The translations under genes were made by a program, and so were the position numbers. Shown in pieces: positions 32,969 to 42,930 of a DNA stretch of 64,000 bases (its first letter is position 1; each line of letters opens with the position of its first letter). A model generated the notes under the pieces. It was not told where the DNA came from and did no database searches. It worked only from the letters and a program-made list of their open reading frames with translations. The DNA comes from Meghimatium bilineatum (taxonomy: Eukaryota > Mollusca > Gastropoda > Stylommatophora > Philomycidae): assembly GCA_034231615.1 (NCBI GenBank), contig CM067298.1, forward strand, positions 23,653,934 through 23,717,933. Direction: 5' to 3'.

Positions 32969-34060
32969 CTTCTTCTGCGTTCGCTCTCTTATAACCACAC
33001 CGAATATATCGTGTGATTTCTACCGGGGAGCGTGAAGTACGTTGTGCTACAAGTTTCACAGTTGTGTTGGCTCATTTTGTGGTCTTGACGTCCGAAGCCT
33101 GGCACATCCATTTTCGTCATGCCTTTAATTCGGGAGTAGGCTTCCCTAGCCAGTGACAGCCTGCCTATCTGTCGACGGGCGTGCGGGTGTGTAATGACTC
33201 TTCGTCGAGACGATTGTCATTCACGTTTATCTCCCACGGGGCGTTCAACCGTCAGTGAACTTGCTTCGTGTTATTTGAGGTTCTGCACCTGTGCCCATCG
33301 GGTATTGAACCTTTTCTCTTCCCCGAGCATGGTTCCGGTGGAGGAAGAACTCTACAGAAGAGTTGGGCCCAGGCTCTTTCTCCTTAATAGCCGAGGTATC
33401 GTGAACTCCTCGTCCAAGTCCGAATCTCACCACGCGTTTGGGAGCAATGTGTGTTCTCGAACTGAACGATCTTGTGCCTGGGCCCATCGGGTACTAAACC
33501 CTTTCTCTCCGCGAGCATGTTTCCGTTATAGGAAAGCTCGACAGTAGATTTGGGACAGGTCTTCTTTCTTTGCCGGGAGCCCGCGATTGGGTCTAGATCT
33601 CTGCTCGTAAGGAGCACAGGTGACGAAGCTTGTCTCGAGCTTGTAGTTCCTATTTCACTAGAACGTTTTCGATTTCTATTTGCAGTTGGCGCTGCGCTGT
33701 CATTTCATTGTACCCAGTATATTGTCTTTTCTTCTCTTGCCATGCATCTACCTTTTCGTGCCTTTTTCATTGCCCCCCCCCCCCCCTCCAATGATCGGAC
33801 TGGACGGACTAGCGTCACTGTGTGTCGACAGTGCCACTGCATGTGTTAGCGCTAGTTGTGTTGGAGATATTGTCTGTCTCTTATGCAGTCAGATCTATTT
33901 CCATCTGCTACCTCCACATACACGCTCCCCAAAGCATTTAGCCTGAATCAGCTCGAGCACTGTATTTATGTTTTCAGGGTGCACCACGAGGAGGTACATT
34001 TGGGATCTTGGTTATCTGCTAACCCTGGTCCTCCGAGAGCAGTGTGTTCCTTTTGTACCC
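32969..34060 (-). mobile_element. ~1.1-kb non-autonomous retroposon, copy 1
   Basis: 1,092 bp flanked by a perfect 12-bp duplication TGAAGGTGATAT (32,957-32,968 and 34,061-34,072), inserted in the LINE just before its RNase H domain. In element orientation (minus) it starts GGGTACAAAAGGAAC and ends GAACGCAGAAGAAG. About 150 bases at its 3' end align with SINE-A/SINE-B (ACGTACTTCACGCTCCCCGG versus AACGCATTCCGTTCTCCGGA). It has an internal ~185-bp duplication and a C run at 33,775-33,787 (plus strand). No open frame is conserved with copy 2. I do not recognise it as a named family. Confidence 0.9.
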
Positions 34061-34237
34061 TGAAGGTGATATGATTATATATACAGATGGGTCGGTTGAG
34101 AGACACACCATAAGTGCATGTGCCTTCACGGCTCATAAGTGGGGGGAGACCATCAGAGAGGAAAGTGGTGCACTCGTTCAGACGGCAAGCATCATGACAA
34201 TGGGGATTTTGGCAGTAACCACAGTATTGAAATGGGT

Positions 34238-34513
34238 CGCCCGTGTGTTGCCGGGGCCCGAAAGGGGAGCAAAGAATAGCAACACTGTTTACCTTCCATG
34301 CATATCGTACGAGGCGACAAAGGAGGTTATGGAATGGAGCTGGCTATCCCATAAAGGGTCAGTGACCCACAGCCATGCTGAAGTCGGATCTGTCAGGAAG
34401 AAAGACGCAGATATCGTAGCAATGCTGTAAATTATGACAACGCATTCCGTTCTCCGGATTACATCCTGCTAATTTACAAGAGTTTGAGAATGAACGCAGA
34501 AGAAGAAGAAGAA
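34238..34513 (+). repeat. SINE-A copy with 9-bp target-site duplication inside LINE RNase H
   Basis: 276 bp, CGCCCGTGTGTTGCCGGGGC to (GAA)n, flanked by GAAATGGGT at 34,229-34,237 and 34,514-34,522. Excising it joins LKWV to CLKTVCEHACILSDSMS, restoring the RNase H reading. Confidence 0.95.
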
Positions 34514-34590
34514 GAAATGGGTGTGCTTGAAGACTGTCTGCGAGCATGCGTGTATACTCAGTGACTCGATGAGCATGATTGTGAAAGTTC

Positions 34591-34604
34591 AGGGGGGGGG
34601 GGGG
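34591..34604. repeat. Poly(G) tract
   Basis: About 13 consecutive G within the LINE RNase H segment. Similar G/C runs occur near 11,802, 33,775, 46,023 and 48,009. Confidence 0.9.
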
Positions 34605-34967
34605 TACATTCGTGAACAGTTCCTGGATGCAGTAAAGAATTCCTGTGTGCGTAAATAGTTAATACGGATACTAATACGGATGTTATATGTTTGTTGTTAC
34701 AGAGGATACTTCAATACCTGTACGGGATGTTCGTTGTTGTAATAATCTGTCTCGATTGGTCCGTTTTCAGCGACTTGAGTGCACAGTTTGAATGTTGTGA
34801 CAAAATCGCATCTTTTATTAGAGATGCGGCTAGTCAAGTACTGGAAAACGCGTTTACAATAGTTGCTAGGCGATTTGGTGCCGCTGAACGGACTTGTTCA
34901 ATTCCCGTTAGTCTCAGGAGTTTTTAATTTAGTTAAATTTAGTTGTTTTACCAACTTAGTTTTCACT

Positions 34968-35033
34968 TGGAAGGTAAACAGTGTTGCTATTCTTTGCTCC
35001 ACTCTCGTACCCCGGCAACACACGGGCGGTATC
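34968..35033 (-). repeat. SINE-A head fragment only
   Basis: Contains only the 5' head (reverse orientation: GGAAGGTAAACAGTGTTGCT ... CGGCAACACACGGGCGGT) and lacks the 3' module. LINE-type retroposition normally truncates the other end, so this is a deletion remnant or an independent head unit. Confidence 0.75.
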
Positions 35034-35127
35034 TAAACTGAATAAGTCACCTGTTTTCCCATCATTTTGTGACCTTTCGATTTCTCCCAGTATCCTCGTA
35101 ATTTTGTTTAGCTGTTTTTACCAACTT

Positions 35128-36370
35128 TCACAGTTTCCTGTTATCACTCTCAAGATTCAGTTTTCTCTCTTCAGCTGCTCCGCTTGGCTCGCTGAAATTT
35201 GGCCGTAGCTTGTTGATATTTATTGTTGTGCTCTTGTCTAAGACTGCTGTCGAGCTGTTTCCACTTATTTGCAGTATTTCTAGTTCAATACTCATATAAG
35301 GTTTGTAGTGTTTACAGGATCCTCTAGGGACGAATTTACGAGCAGCCTGTAATACACATCTACATAATTCATTGACTTCCTTATTGATATCTATGTAGGC
35401 AGGTCTCTGGCTAGAGCACTGGTGTAGTGTCGGTACATTGTCCAGTTTGCCTTCTTGTAGTTCCACTTAGAGAGAATGCTGCTATCTTTAATATATTCAC
35501 TATCTACAGTCAATAAGACTGGATAGTGGCCGCTGCATTCCAACAACAAGATTGATGTTCCACTCCAAACCTGGTGAGTGGAATGCCAAGTCTGGTGTAG
35601 AGGTGGTATGCCATGATCTGGAGTAGAAGGTTTGGAGGTCAGTTGGTTGGTTGATCAGGATAATTTCATGTTCATCCTGCCAGTTTTCTAGTTCCTCACC
35701 TCTCCTCTCCATGTGATCATAACCCCAACTCTGTGAGTGGTTATTGGTCTCCGCACACAATTAGGTTTCCCTGCACAGAGATTGTGTCTAGTGCTAATGG
35801 GCAGTTATTTGGACAGTAGTTGAGGAGGTGGAATTTTGTATTTTCTGTCCTGAGATGGAGTATTTGATATTCTGCTCCTTCCATATATGTTTCTAACTGG
35901 CATGGACTGACATTATTCTTAACCAGCGTCAGTACTTCACCTTTTGCCTGTCTTTTCAGTCTGATTTATAGCATTGGTAAGCACTTATTTTGAAAACTAC
36001 ATTCTTGTTAAGATGGGTTTCTTGCAAGCAGCATACATTTACTTGCTCTTCATTTAAGATGTATTTGAGTTCCATTTTTGTTGTTGTTGATTCTTCAGAA
36101 TTCGAATGCATTATTTTTAATGGTCTTGTTTTGTGGCCAGTTGCTCTATTCTCATGCCTCCTCGGGGAAATTGAGAAGAACTTCCAGGAGCTGGAGTTAG
36201 ACCATTTCGAGGTTTAGGGTCTGGCACTGTCCCTGCTTGGATGTCCATCACAGGGCAGGCACCATAACATATATCAGATAATTTCCATTGCGTGGTTTGG
36301 TGTTTGGCATCCTGATTGCTGTGGTGCGCCTCTTGGCTGGTTGCCTCCATCTTCAGCACTTGTACTTGCT
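35128..36370 (-). mobile_element. I/jockey-like LINE endonuclease region, degenerate
   Basis: On the minus strand from 36,370: leader YGACPVMDIQAGTVPDPKPR; then CMLLARNPS, AKGEVLTLVKNNVSPCQLET, NYYCPNN and GNLIVCGD; then SQSWGYDHMERRGEELENWQ, TFYSRSWHTTSTPDLAF. The order follows an APE-type endonuclease up to its C-terminal STPD motif. Several stops and shifts. Likely the 5' half of the same LINE family as 32,170-34,640 but in opposite orientation. Confidence 0.8.
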
Positions 36371-36899
36371 AGGACAGACTGTAGTCTTGCTCAATTTTTG
36401 CTATTTTAACTTCCTTTTCGAGCCCTGGCAACACACTGGTTTTCTCCTAATTTGAGTGAGCAGTTCTCTTTCAAGATATCTTCATTACACATTTTATGTC
36501 CTGGTGTATTCTATTCTATCAGTATTCTATAAAAGCACATCTCTACTGCCTTTTCAGAACTTCTTACTATTCTGCTGATTGTCCAAGATTAATTTCCATA
36601 CATAAGAATTGTGTACAGTGAAACAAAATAACAAAATTCTCAAATGCTGTGAAATGGATTTTATTTGCCATTTAAATGAATACATACAGATACTTATAGT
36701 TACAAATCATTCAATAATAAACCAACACTCATGTATAAATTATATAATCATTCAATTTTAAAATATAATAAGATAGAACTTCACATGAGAAGTGGTTTTT
36801 ATTATGCAGATTAGTAAAACTAAGTAGAGTCCATTCAGATCAGACCATATGCCATCTTGATTTCATTGGTTGGCTAAATGGATTTACATTTTCTATCAT

Positions 36900-37260
36900 G
36901 TCGAACAGGGATCTTCATGGAGCAGTGGTTAAGTCATTTGACTTGTGTTTCTTCTTCTTCTTCAGCATTAATTCTCAAACTCCTGTTGCAGCTCCCTTGT
37001 AGCATGACCATTGTCCTACTAGATTTGCAGCAGGATGTAGTCCAGAGAATGTAAATGCATAAAACATGTCACCGTTTTATTTGTGCAAATTTCCTGACAC
37101 ATCTGTCTTCGGCAGAGATGTGTTTAAAAGGTCATTTCTATACTGGGCTCTGACATTTACTTTACAAGTACAGGTACATGAGATTATTGCTCTGGGTTAC
37201 TAAGTTACTTGTCTTGTCTGGCACTCACTGCAGGAAGCCTGCTGCTCTGTTGATATAAGA
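36900..37260 (+). repeat. tRNA-derived SINE interrupted by SINE-B
   Basis: GATCTTCATGGAGCAGTGGT followed by TAAGTCATTTGACTTGTGTT is the A-box half. A reverse SINE-B (36,950-37,122) interrupts it. The remainder resumes with ACTGGGCTCTGACATTTACT. A related head is at 46,441-46,500. The B box is degraded. Confidence 0.55.
36950..37122 (-). repeat. SINE-B copy
   Basis: Reverse-oriented: TTCTTCTTCTTCAGCATTAA, AGCATGACCATTGTCCTACT, GTAGTCCAGAGAATGTAAAT, ending ACACATCTGTCTTCGGC. Confidence 0.85.
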
Positions 37261-37384
37261 GAACTGTGATATCCTTCTGGTGAGGAATATATTGCTAAAC
37301 CTGTGTATAATGAAATAAATCTTCTATGCCTTAAGAAAAATTTTTTTGGTCCTGTTGGTAGACAGACAAATTAATATCTTTATT

Positions 37385-37625
37385 GCCCATGTGTTCCTGG
37401 GGCCCAAAAGGAGAGTAAATACTAAAAAAATTGTTTACCTTCCATGCATTGCATATGAGGCATCTAAGGAGGTTTCGGGGTGAAGTTGGCTGTTCCATTC
37501 CATATAGGGTCAAAGTTACCCAGAAGCTGTGCTGAAGTCTGATGTCAGGCCAAAACATGTAGATACACAGCTAGGCTGTAAACCATGACAACACATTCCG
37601 TTCTCCAGACTACATCCTGCATAAA
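37385..37625 (+). repeat. SINE-A copy lacking its tail
   Basis: CCCATGTGTTCCTGGGGCCC to CTCCAGACTACATCCTGCA. The 3' TTTGAGAACGAACGC part is missing where it meets the LINE fragment at 37,620. Confidence 0.8.
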
Positions 37626-38150
37626 CTTCACTGTTTTGTAACTTTCACAGATGATGGCAGAGCCCTTGATCCAGTGTTGTTTCTCTGGAATAGTGTGTTT
37701 GCCTCAGCATACTGAAGACATTCTTTAAGCATATGCTCTGTAGTCTGAGTTGTTTTTCCACTTGTAAACATTGTTGTGTTGTCAATCTTGAAATTTATAT
37801 ACAAGTCCAGCCGAAGACGGATGTGTTGGGCCATTGGCGCAAATAAAACGGCAACACAACGCATTTCCATTCTCTGGACTACATCCAACTGGAAATCTTG
37901 TAGGACCATTGTCCTGTTACAAGAGAAATCCAGGGGGAATTTGAGAATGAACGCTGAAGAAGAAGAAGATATACAAGTGGCTGCAGAGTTGGTTGTGTCA
38001 CTCACAACCCAGCAGTCATCTTGTATTGGTTGTTTTCTGGTTGGTTTGATAATGTTTCTTTTGATTTTAAGTTATTGCCACATCTAGTTGACCATCAGCA
38101 GCACTTTCCTTAGCTAGCCGATCTGCTTTCTCATTTCCAGTGAGTAGAAG
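37620..38150 (-). mobile_element. LINE C-terminal fragment with nested SINE-B
   Basis: Minus-strand reading YINFKIDNTTMFTSGKTTQT then TEHMLKECLQYAEANTLF matches the RTGHNRL...CTCGK..QTTEHML.ECPQY end of I/jockey-type LINEs. A plus-oriented SINE-B (37,808-37,972) splits it; LINE sequence resumes to about 38,150. Confidence 0.7.
37808..37972 (+). repeat. SINE-B copy, full length
   Basis: CCGAAGACGGATGTGTTGGG to GAATGAACGCTGAAGAAGAA. It has the block GGACCATTGTCCTGTTACAA. One of the cleanest forward copies. Confidence 0.88.
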
Positions 38151-38354
38151 TGCAGAAGACAGGGACAACCAGCCAAGAGGCGTGGACCACAGCAATCACA
38201 TGCACCAACGTACAGGAATATACCTATATTAGATTCAGTACATGCTTCTGCAGCATATAGTAATCAAGAATAAATTATATAAACACATAAAACATATCTA
38301 TCAACTTGTATGCTTCACAATAATCTATTGTCTTTTATAATTGTTGATCTACGT

Positions 38355-38650
38355 CAGGGGTTCTCAATCTTTTCAGACTGTGAGCATTGCCCACATGTAA
38401 TACTGAGTGTGCGAGCATTATAATAAATAATTGGATGAAAGGGAAATTGAAAGTAAAAGTGAACATGAAAACTGGCCATATAACCTTTAATGCATTATAC
38501 ACACTCCCTTCACCATAATCGCAGATAGTAGCACTATTTTTTTCAGTTTGTACAACAAAGTTTAAAGTGTAAAGGGAATTAACAATGGTTAGTGCTTATG
38601 AACACTTTTTAACTTGACTGGCACAATGAGCACCATGTTGGGAACCCCAG
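38355..38650. mobile_element. hAT-like MITE with 8-bp target duplication
   Basis: Termini CAGGGGTTCTCAATCTTTTC and, reversed, CTGGGGTTCCCAACATGGTG; flanks ATCTACGT (38,347-38,354) and ATCTATGC (38,651-38,658), an imperfect 8-bp duplication. 296 bp, no coding capacity. Confidence 0.78.
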
Positions 38651-38674
38651 ATCTATGCCATACTTCATTGTTAA

Positions 38675-39020
38675 CCCTTTAGCTGATACATTCTTCTGCA
38701 TTACTAATCTTAGCTGTGCTAAATTCTTTCCCCAATGACGTATTCCATTCCTTGTCCTACAAAAATAAGAGAGCTTCCACAGTACTGCCTTTTTATTTAC
38801 ACAAGAAAATATATACCGCATGGATAGTATGGTCGACACATACTGGCACTTGATTTCAAACTGAAATTGTTTTTAGTCAAAATAAGGAGGAATAAAATTG
38901 ATATTTTTAGCAATAAAAAGGAATATAATGGATATTTTTATCAATAAGAAGAAATATAATGGGTCAATTCATTAATTGCAGTAAGACAGAGGAACGAGTA
39001 AACGTGTGGATCAGCTAAAG
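38675..39020. mobile_element. piggyBac-like MITE, right border decayed
   Basis: TTAA (38,671-38,674) is followed by CCCTTTAGCTGATACATTC. The far end, reversed, is CTTTAGCTGATCCACACG (about 39,003-39,020). The outermost CC and second TTAA are mutated. Confidence 0.6.
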
Positions 39021-39652
39021 TATTTTGTGAGGATCTATTTTACATTGTTTCCACAATAAAATGTTTCACCTCATATTTTTCAGTATTTCACAAAAAAAAT
39101 GGTGCTTGTTCCTTAACTGGCTCCAAGCCTCGTCATGTCAAGATGTATTATAGTAACCATTTATTATAGTAAGATTTATTATAGCACACTGTCATATACA
39201 TATATATAATTTTTATTTGAATAAAGTTAATATTTATAATTGTGCAGTGTAAATTTGATGCCTCCTCTCACCACACCTGTTCAACATATACGCAGAAAAC
39301 AACATGTGAAATGTACGAGAAGACCCACATTATGAACAGTTTCAACCCCTTAATATTGGAGGCCATGAGATTCCAGAAATTCAGTATGCAGAGGACACCA
39401 GCTTATTACTGTATCAAGGAGTCCCACAGGTTTAGAACATGATTATATCTGTTAAACATCATAGTGAAGCATAAAATCTTTCAATTAAAAAAAAAAAGAT
39501 AAAAATAATGCATATAAACAGAGATGAACTCACAAATAAAATAGTGATTGACAAAGAATAACTAGAAAATGTCAACAGCTAACAACTTTAAATATTTCGA
39601 GTGAACCATAACACCACAGAAGACTGTTCAGCAGAGATCACAAAGAGATTAG

Positions 39653-40809
39653 GGGTGCAAAGGGTACCGTACTGGTCTCAGCTAACCAAGGGTTTGCAGA
39701 TAACAAAGATCCCAAAACCTCCTCGGGGTGCACTCTAGAAAAACATAAACACAGCTACTTGTGCTGTTTCTGGTTAAACCTTTAGGATCATCTGTGAATG
39801 TGGAGGCAACAGATGGAAAGAGAATTGACTGCAAAAGAGACAGACAATATCTCTGGCACCACTGCGCCAACACATGCAGCAGCACTGTCGATATACAGTG
39901 ACGCTAGTCAGTCCGGTCCGAGCATTGGAGAGGCGGCCAATGAAAAAGACATGAAAAGGTAGCCACACAAGAAAAGAGATGAAAAGACAACATACTGAGT
40001 ACAATGAAAGGGCAGCACAGCACCAGAGGGCAGATCCAAGAGCAAATAAAAAGTAAAAAAGTTCTAAGGAAATCAGAACTACAAGTTGTTAGCTCGAGAC
40101 AAGCTTCTAGTTACTGGTGCTTTTTATGAGCAGAGACCCAGACCCAATAGTGGGTGCTTGGCAAAGAAAACAGCCCCGGCCTATCTCTAGCATTGAGCTT
40201 TCCTATATCAGAAACATGCTTGCGGAGGGAAAGGGTCCAGTACCCGATGGGTGCAGACACAAATGGGACAAGGTCGTTCAGCTCGAGAACACGCCTAGCT
40301 CCCAAACTCATGGTGAGACTCGGACGAGGGGTTCGCAATGTCGGTGAACGACACCTTGGCTATAAGGCGAAAGAGCCTGGGCACAACTCTTCTGTAGAGT
40401 TCTTCCACCGGAACCAGGCTCGGGGAAGAGAAGAGGTTCAGTACCCAATGGGCACAGTTGCAGAACATCTAAAATTAAACAAAGCAAGTTCACTGACGGT
40501 TGAACACTTCGTGTGAAATAAACGTGAACGACAATCGTCTTGGCGAAGAGTCATTACACATCTGCGTGCTCGTCGACAGATAGGCAAGCTATCACTGGCT
40601 AGGGAAGCCTACTACCCGAATTAAACTCATGACGAAAACTGATGTGCTGGGCCTCAGACATCCAGACCACAAAGTGAGCCAACTGAGATGCCTATAACAC
40701 AGTTCAACTGTGAAACTTGTAGCACAACATACTTCCCGTTCCCCAGCAGAAATCACATGATTTATTTGTTGTGGTTATAAGAGAGTGAACACAGAAGAAG
40801 AGCAAAGAG
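39653..40809 (+). mobile_element. ~1.1-kb non-autonomous retroposon, copy 2
   Basis: 1,157 bp flanked by AAAGAGATTAG at 39,642-39,652 and 40,810-40,820. It starts GGGTGCAAAGGGTACC and ends GAACACAGAAGAAGAGCAAAG. It aligns with 32,969-34,060 reversed over its whole length, so both ends are defined by two independent insertions. Excision rejoins the host LINE (AEITKRL then AMVLN). It contains GGTTCAGTACCC and GGTCCAGTACCC, which resemble a polymerase III B box; this is only suggestive. Confidence 0.9.
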
Positions 40810-40949
40810 AAAGAGATTAGCAATGGTCTTAAACATCTCAGATGAAAAATATATGGCAAGAAGGGGCAAACAGAAAAACCAAGTTACAACTAATAAGAAG
40901 CTATATTTTCCCAGTAGCAATATATGGCTGTGTGATGTGGGCAATGACA

Positions 40950-41100
40950 TCCAACATATGGTTGTATGTCATTATTCACATCTCACAACCATATGGTTGT
41001 ATGTCATTATTCACATCTCACAACCATATGGTTGTATGTCATTGCCCATGTCTCACAACCATATGTTGGATGTCATTATCCATGTCTCACAACATATGGT
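40950..41100. repeat. ~36-44-bp minisatellite inside the LINE tail
   Basis: About four copies built on CATATGGTTGTATGTCATTA and TTCACATCTCACAAC. Each unit has the near-palindrome ACAACCATATGGTTGT. Confidence 0.9.
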
Positions 41101-41756
41101 TGTGAGAAAGATTAATCACGAAGGGAAAATTTCTAGGAAATAGAACAATAGGCAGACAAAGACTATGATGGACACAGGATATCGAAGACCTTTCCAACAG
41201 TACACTGGAAGAGGCTGGGCAGCTTGCACACAATTGAGAGGTTTACAGAGTGGCAGTGAGGATATAGTTCTGTAAAGGGCACGTCACATAGATAGTGTAA
41301 AGTATATTTGTGCAGTCCTTGATAATAATTATATCACAGTTGCTATGCAACAGGGATATTGATTGAAGAAAAATTATTAAATATTTGTTAAAATCTGAAT
41401 AAAGAAATGAGAAATGGAAATTCTGTAACTCTTTTTTTAAGCAACTGTTTCTAAAAGAAATTAAAAAAAAACATATTACATGTCATTATGTATTGAAATA
41501 CTTGAAACTAGAACAATAAACATAATAATTGTTTGTTTGGATCCCCAGGAATTGTGAGAAATTGAACTCTTGTATCATTTTGTGCATTGGGGAAGTTTCT
41601 CTAGAGCTCTATTTCCTACTCAGAAGACTTCTACTCTCAGCGGTGTGCATTGCTTTGAGAAGCTAAAGGGGATAAATTTTAGTGATTTTTCTACCTTTCA
41701 GCAACATGCATAGCTGGAGTCATAAGCTTCAGTTCTATCCATACTACTATAAATCC

Positions 41757-41992
41757 GCCAGTGTGTTTCTGGTCCAAAAGAATAGTGACACTGTTCCCTG
41801 CCATGCATGTCATAAGAGACAACTAAGGAGGTTTTGGGGGTGGAGTTGGCTGTTTCATCCTATAGGGTCAAAGTGATCCAGAAGCCATGCTGAAATTTTG
41901 TGTTGTAAGCCACGATAGGGTCAAAGTGATCCAGAAGCCATGCTGAAATTTTGTGTTGTAAGCCATGACTGACGCATAAGCTCTAACTCTAA
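41757..41992 (+). repeat. SINE-A copy with an internal ~52-bp tandem duplication
   Basis: AGTGTGTTTCTGGTCC head. The segment ATAGGGTCAAAGTGATCCAG to TTGTAAGCCA is present twice in a row (about 41,872-41,915 and 41,925-41,968). Confidence 0.8.
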
Positions 41993-42084
41993 TCAGCAAA
42001 ACATTGCCGTAGAATTTAGTCACCGCGCTACTTCCATCACCGCACTACTTCCACTTCCCAAAAATTACTTTAAACAAACTTGAT

Positions 42085-42930
42085 TATAAACTAGCTTCAC
42101 AGCATGTGCGGCACTCCCATAGGTGCTCCACCCTCCGTTTAAACAGCCATCCCAGAGTATGTAGACTCAGAGTCCTGGTCAGGTGTTGAATGCATGATCT
42201 TCGGGGCCTTCCAAAAAAATTACTTTTCCTTTCCTCCCCTCTAGATATTTCCATTCCTGACATTCTCTGTATGTGTACGTTCTCAGCCTCATTGACATCA
42301 TCTTCATCTTGAAATGAATTCATTACTGCCTTGATCAAGTCTGCTTCATCTCTTCTCAGCTTTGTGTCATCAGTTATCAACCAATTAAGTGCTGCTGTAG
42401 CTCCCTCTATCTCCATCCTCATACTTGATGTGATAGTGGAGTATGCTAAAGATTTTTCAACCAACTTCACACCATTCTTAAAAATCCTAACTGTTTTTAT
42501 TTGTATTTCTGTAAACGGAGCCATCTGTGTATATAATTATGTCTTGTGATTTTGAGTGTAGCTAGGTGAGTTCATGCACTGTTACCTGGGCCCTGACAGC
42601 TATTAATTTTCAACATGCTTTATCTAGTTGCATTATTACTTTAGTTAGTGATTTCTTCTCAATGTCTACCTCCACCCATTCACTGTCCTTTCCTATGTCT
42701 TCAAATTCACACACTCTTCGCAGTGTGTCTTCAGCCTCTGCTATCCATGCTCTGCCAGGCGTTTCAAAATCCTCAATTATATTTATTTTATATTGTTTGT
42801 ATGTATATAGTGAATTTTTGTTATTACATACATATTTTGTTGGTGCAGACCAAATTGCTAATATGGGATTTCACTGTATTTGGATGAAGCATTTCTCTAA
42901 CTGGTTTGTTTTTTATGTTGAAGGGTAAGG
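42085..42930 (-). mobile_element. I/jockey-like LINE RNase H fragment
   Basis: Minus strand: PGRAWIAEAEDTLRRVCEFE, IGKDSEWVEV, IIYTDGSVYRN (RNase H aspartate present), STITSSMRMEIEGATAALNW, and C-terminus RRVEHLWECRTCCEASL. Frameshifted. A partial pogo-like MITE (42,768-42,880) lies at its 5' edge. Confidence 0.75.

Larger units (their letters stand above)
32170..34640 (+). mobile_element. I/jockey-like LINE 3' half (RT end + RNase H) broken by three later insertions
   Basis: LINE segments: 32,170-32,440 (GLAAMKVMAAAQCEQMLLFL, ALVILTLNQIQTERLDGIQN), 32,612-32,956 (LYTL-LST.KV, AEDSLQSVCSLEDVLPGTEW), 34,073-34,237 (IYTDGSVERH, the RNase H motif with its aspartate intact, then ALVQTASIMTMGIL) and 34,523-34,640 (CILSDSMSMIVKVQ). 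The gaps are a SINE-B, a 1.1-kb retroposon and a SINE-A. Removing them rejoins the protein reading. Frameshifts remain, so it is dead. Confidence 0.85.
39240..41290 (+). mobile_element. RTE-like LINE reverse transcriptase, split by the 1.1-kb retroposon
   Basis: The left part (39,240-39,652) contains the RT active-site region (LLSPHLFNIYAENN, then IQYAEDTSLL where the canonical YADD has become YAED) and TTEDCSAEITKRL. The right part (40,810-41,290) resumes with SYIFPVAIYGCVMWAM and ends GNRTIGRQRLWWTQDIEDLS. A minisatellite has grown inside the tail at 40,950-41,100. Catalytically dead. Confidence 0.82.

Noticed and set aside
33194..33849. Open frames of 99-135 aa around 33-34 kb
   Set aside because: They fall in the 1.1-kb retroposon and are not conserved in frame in its second copy.
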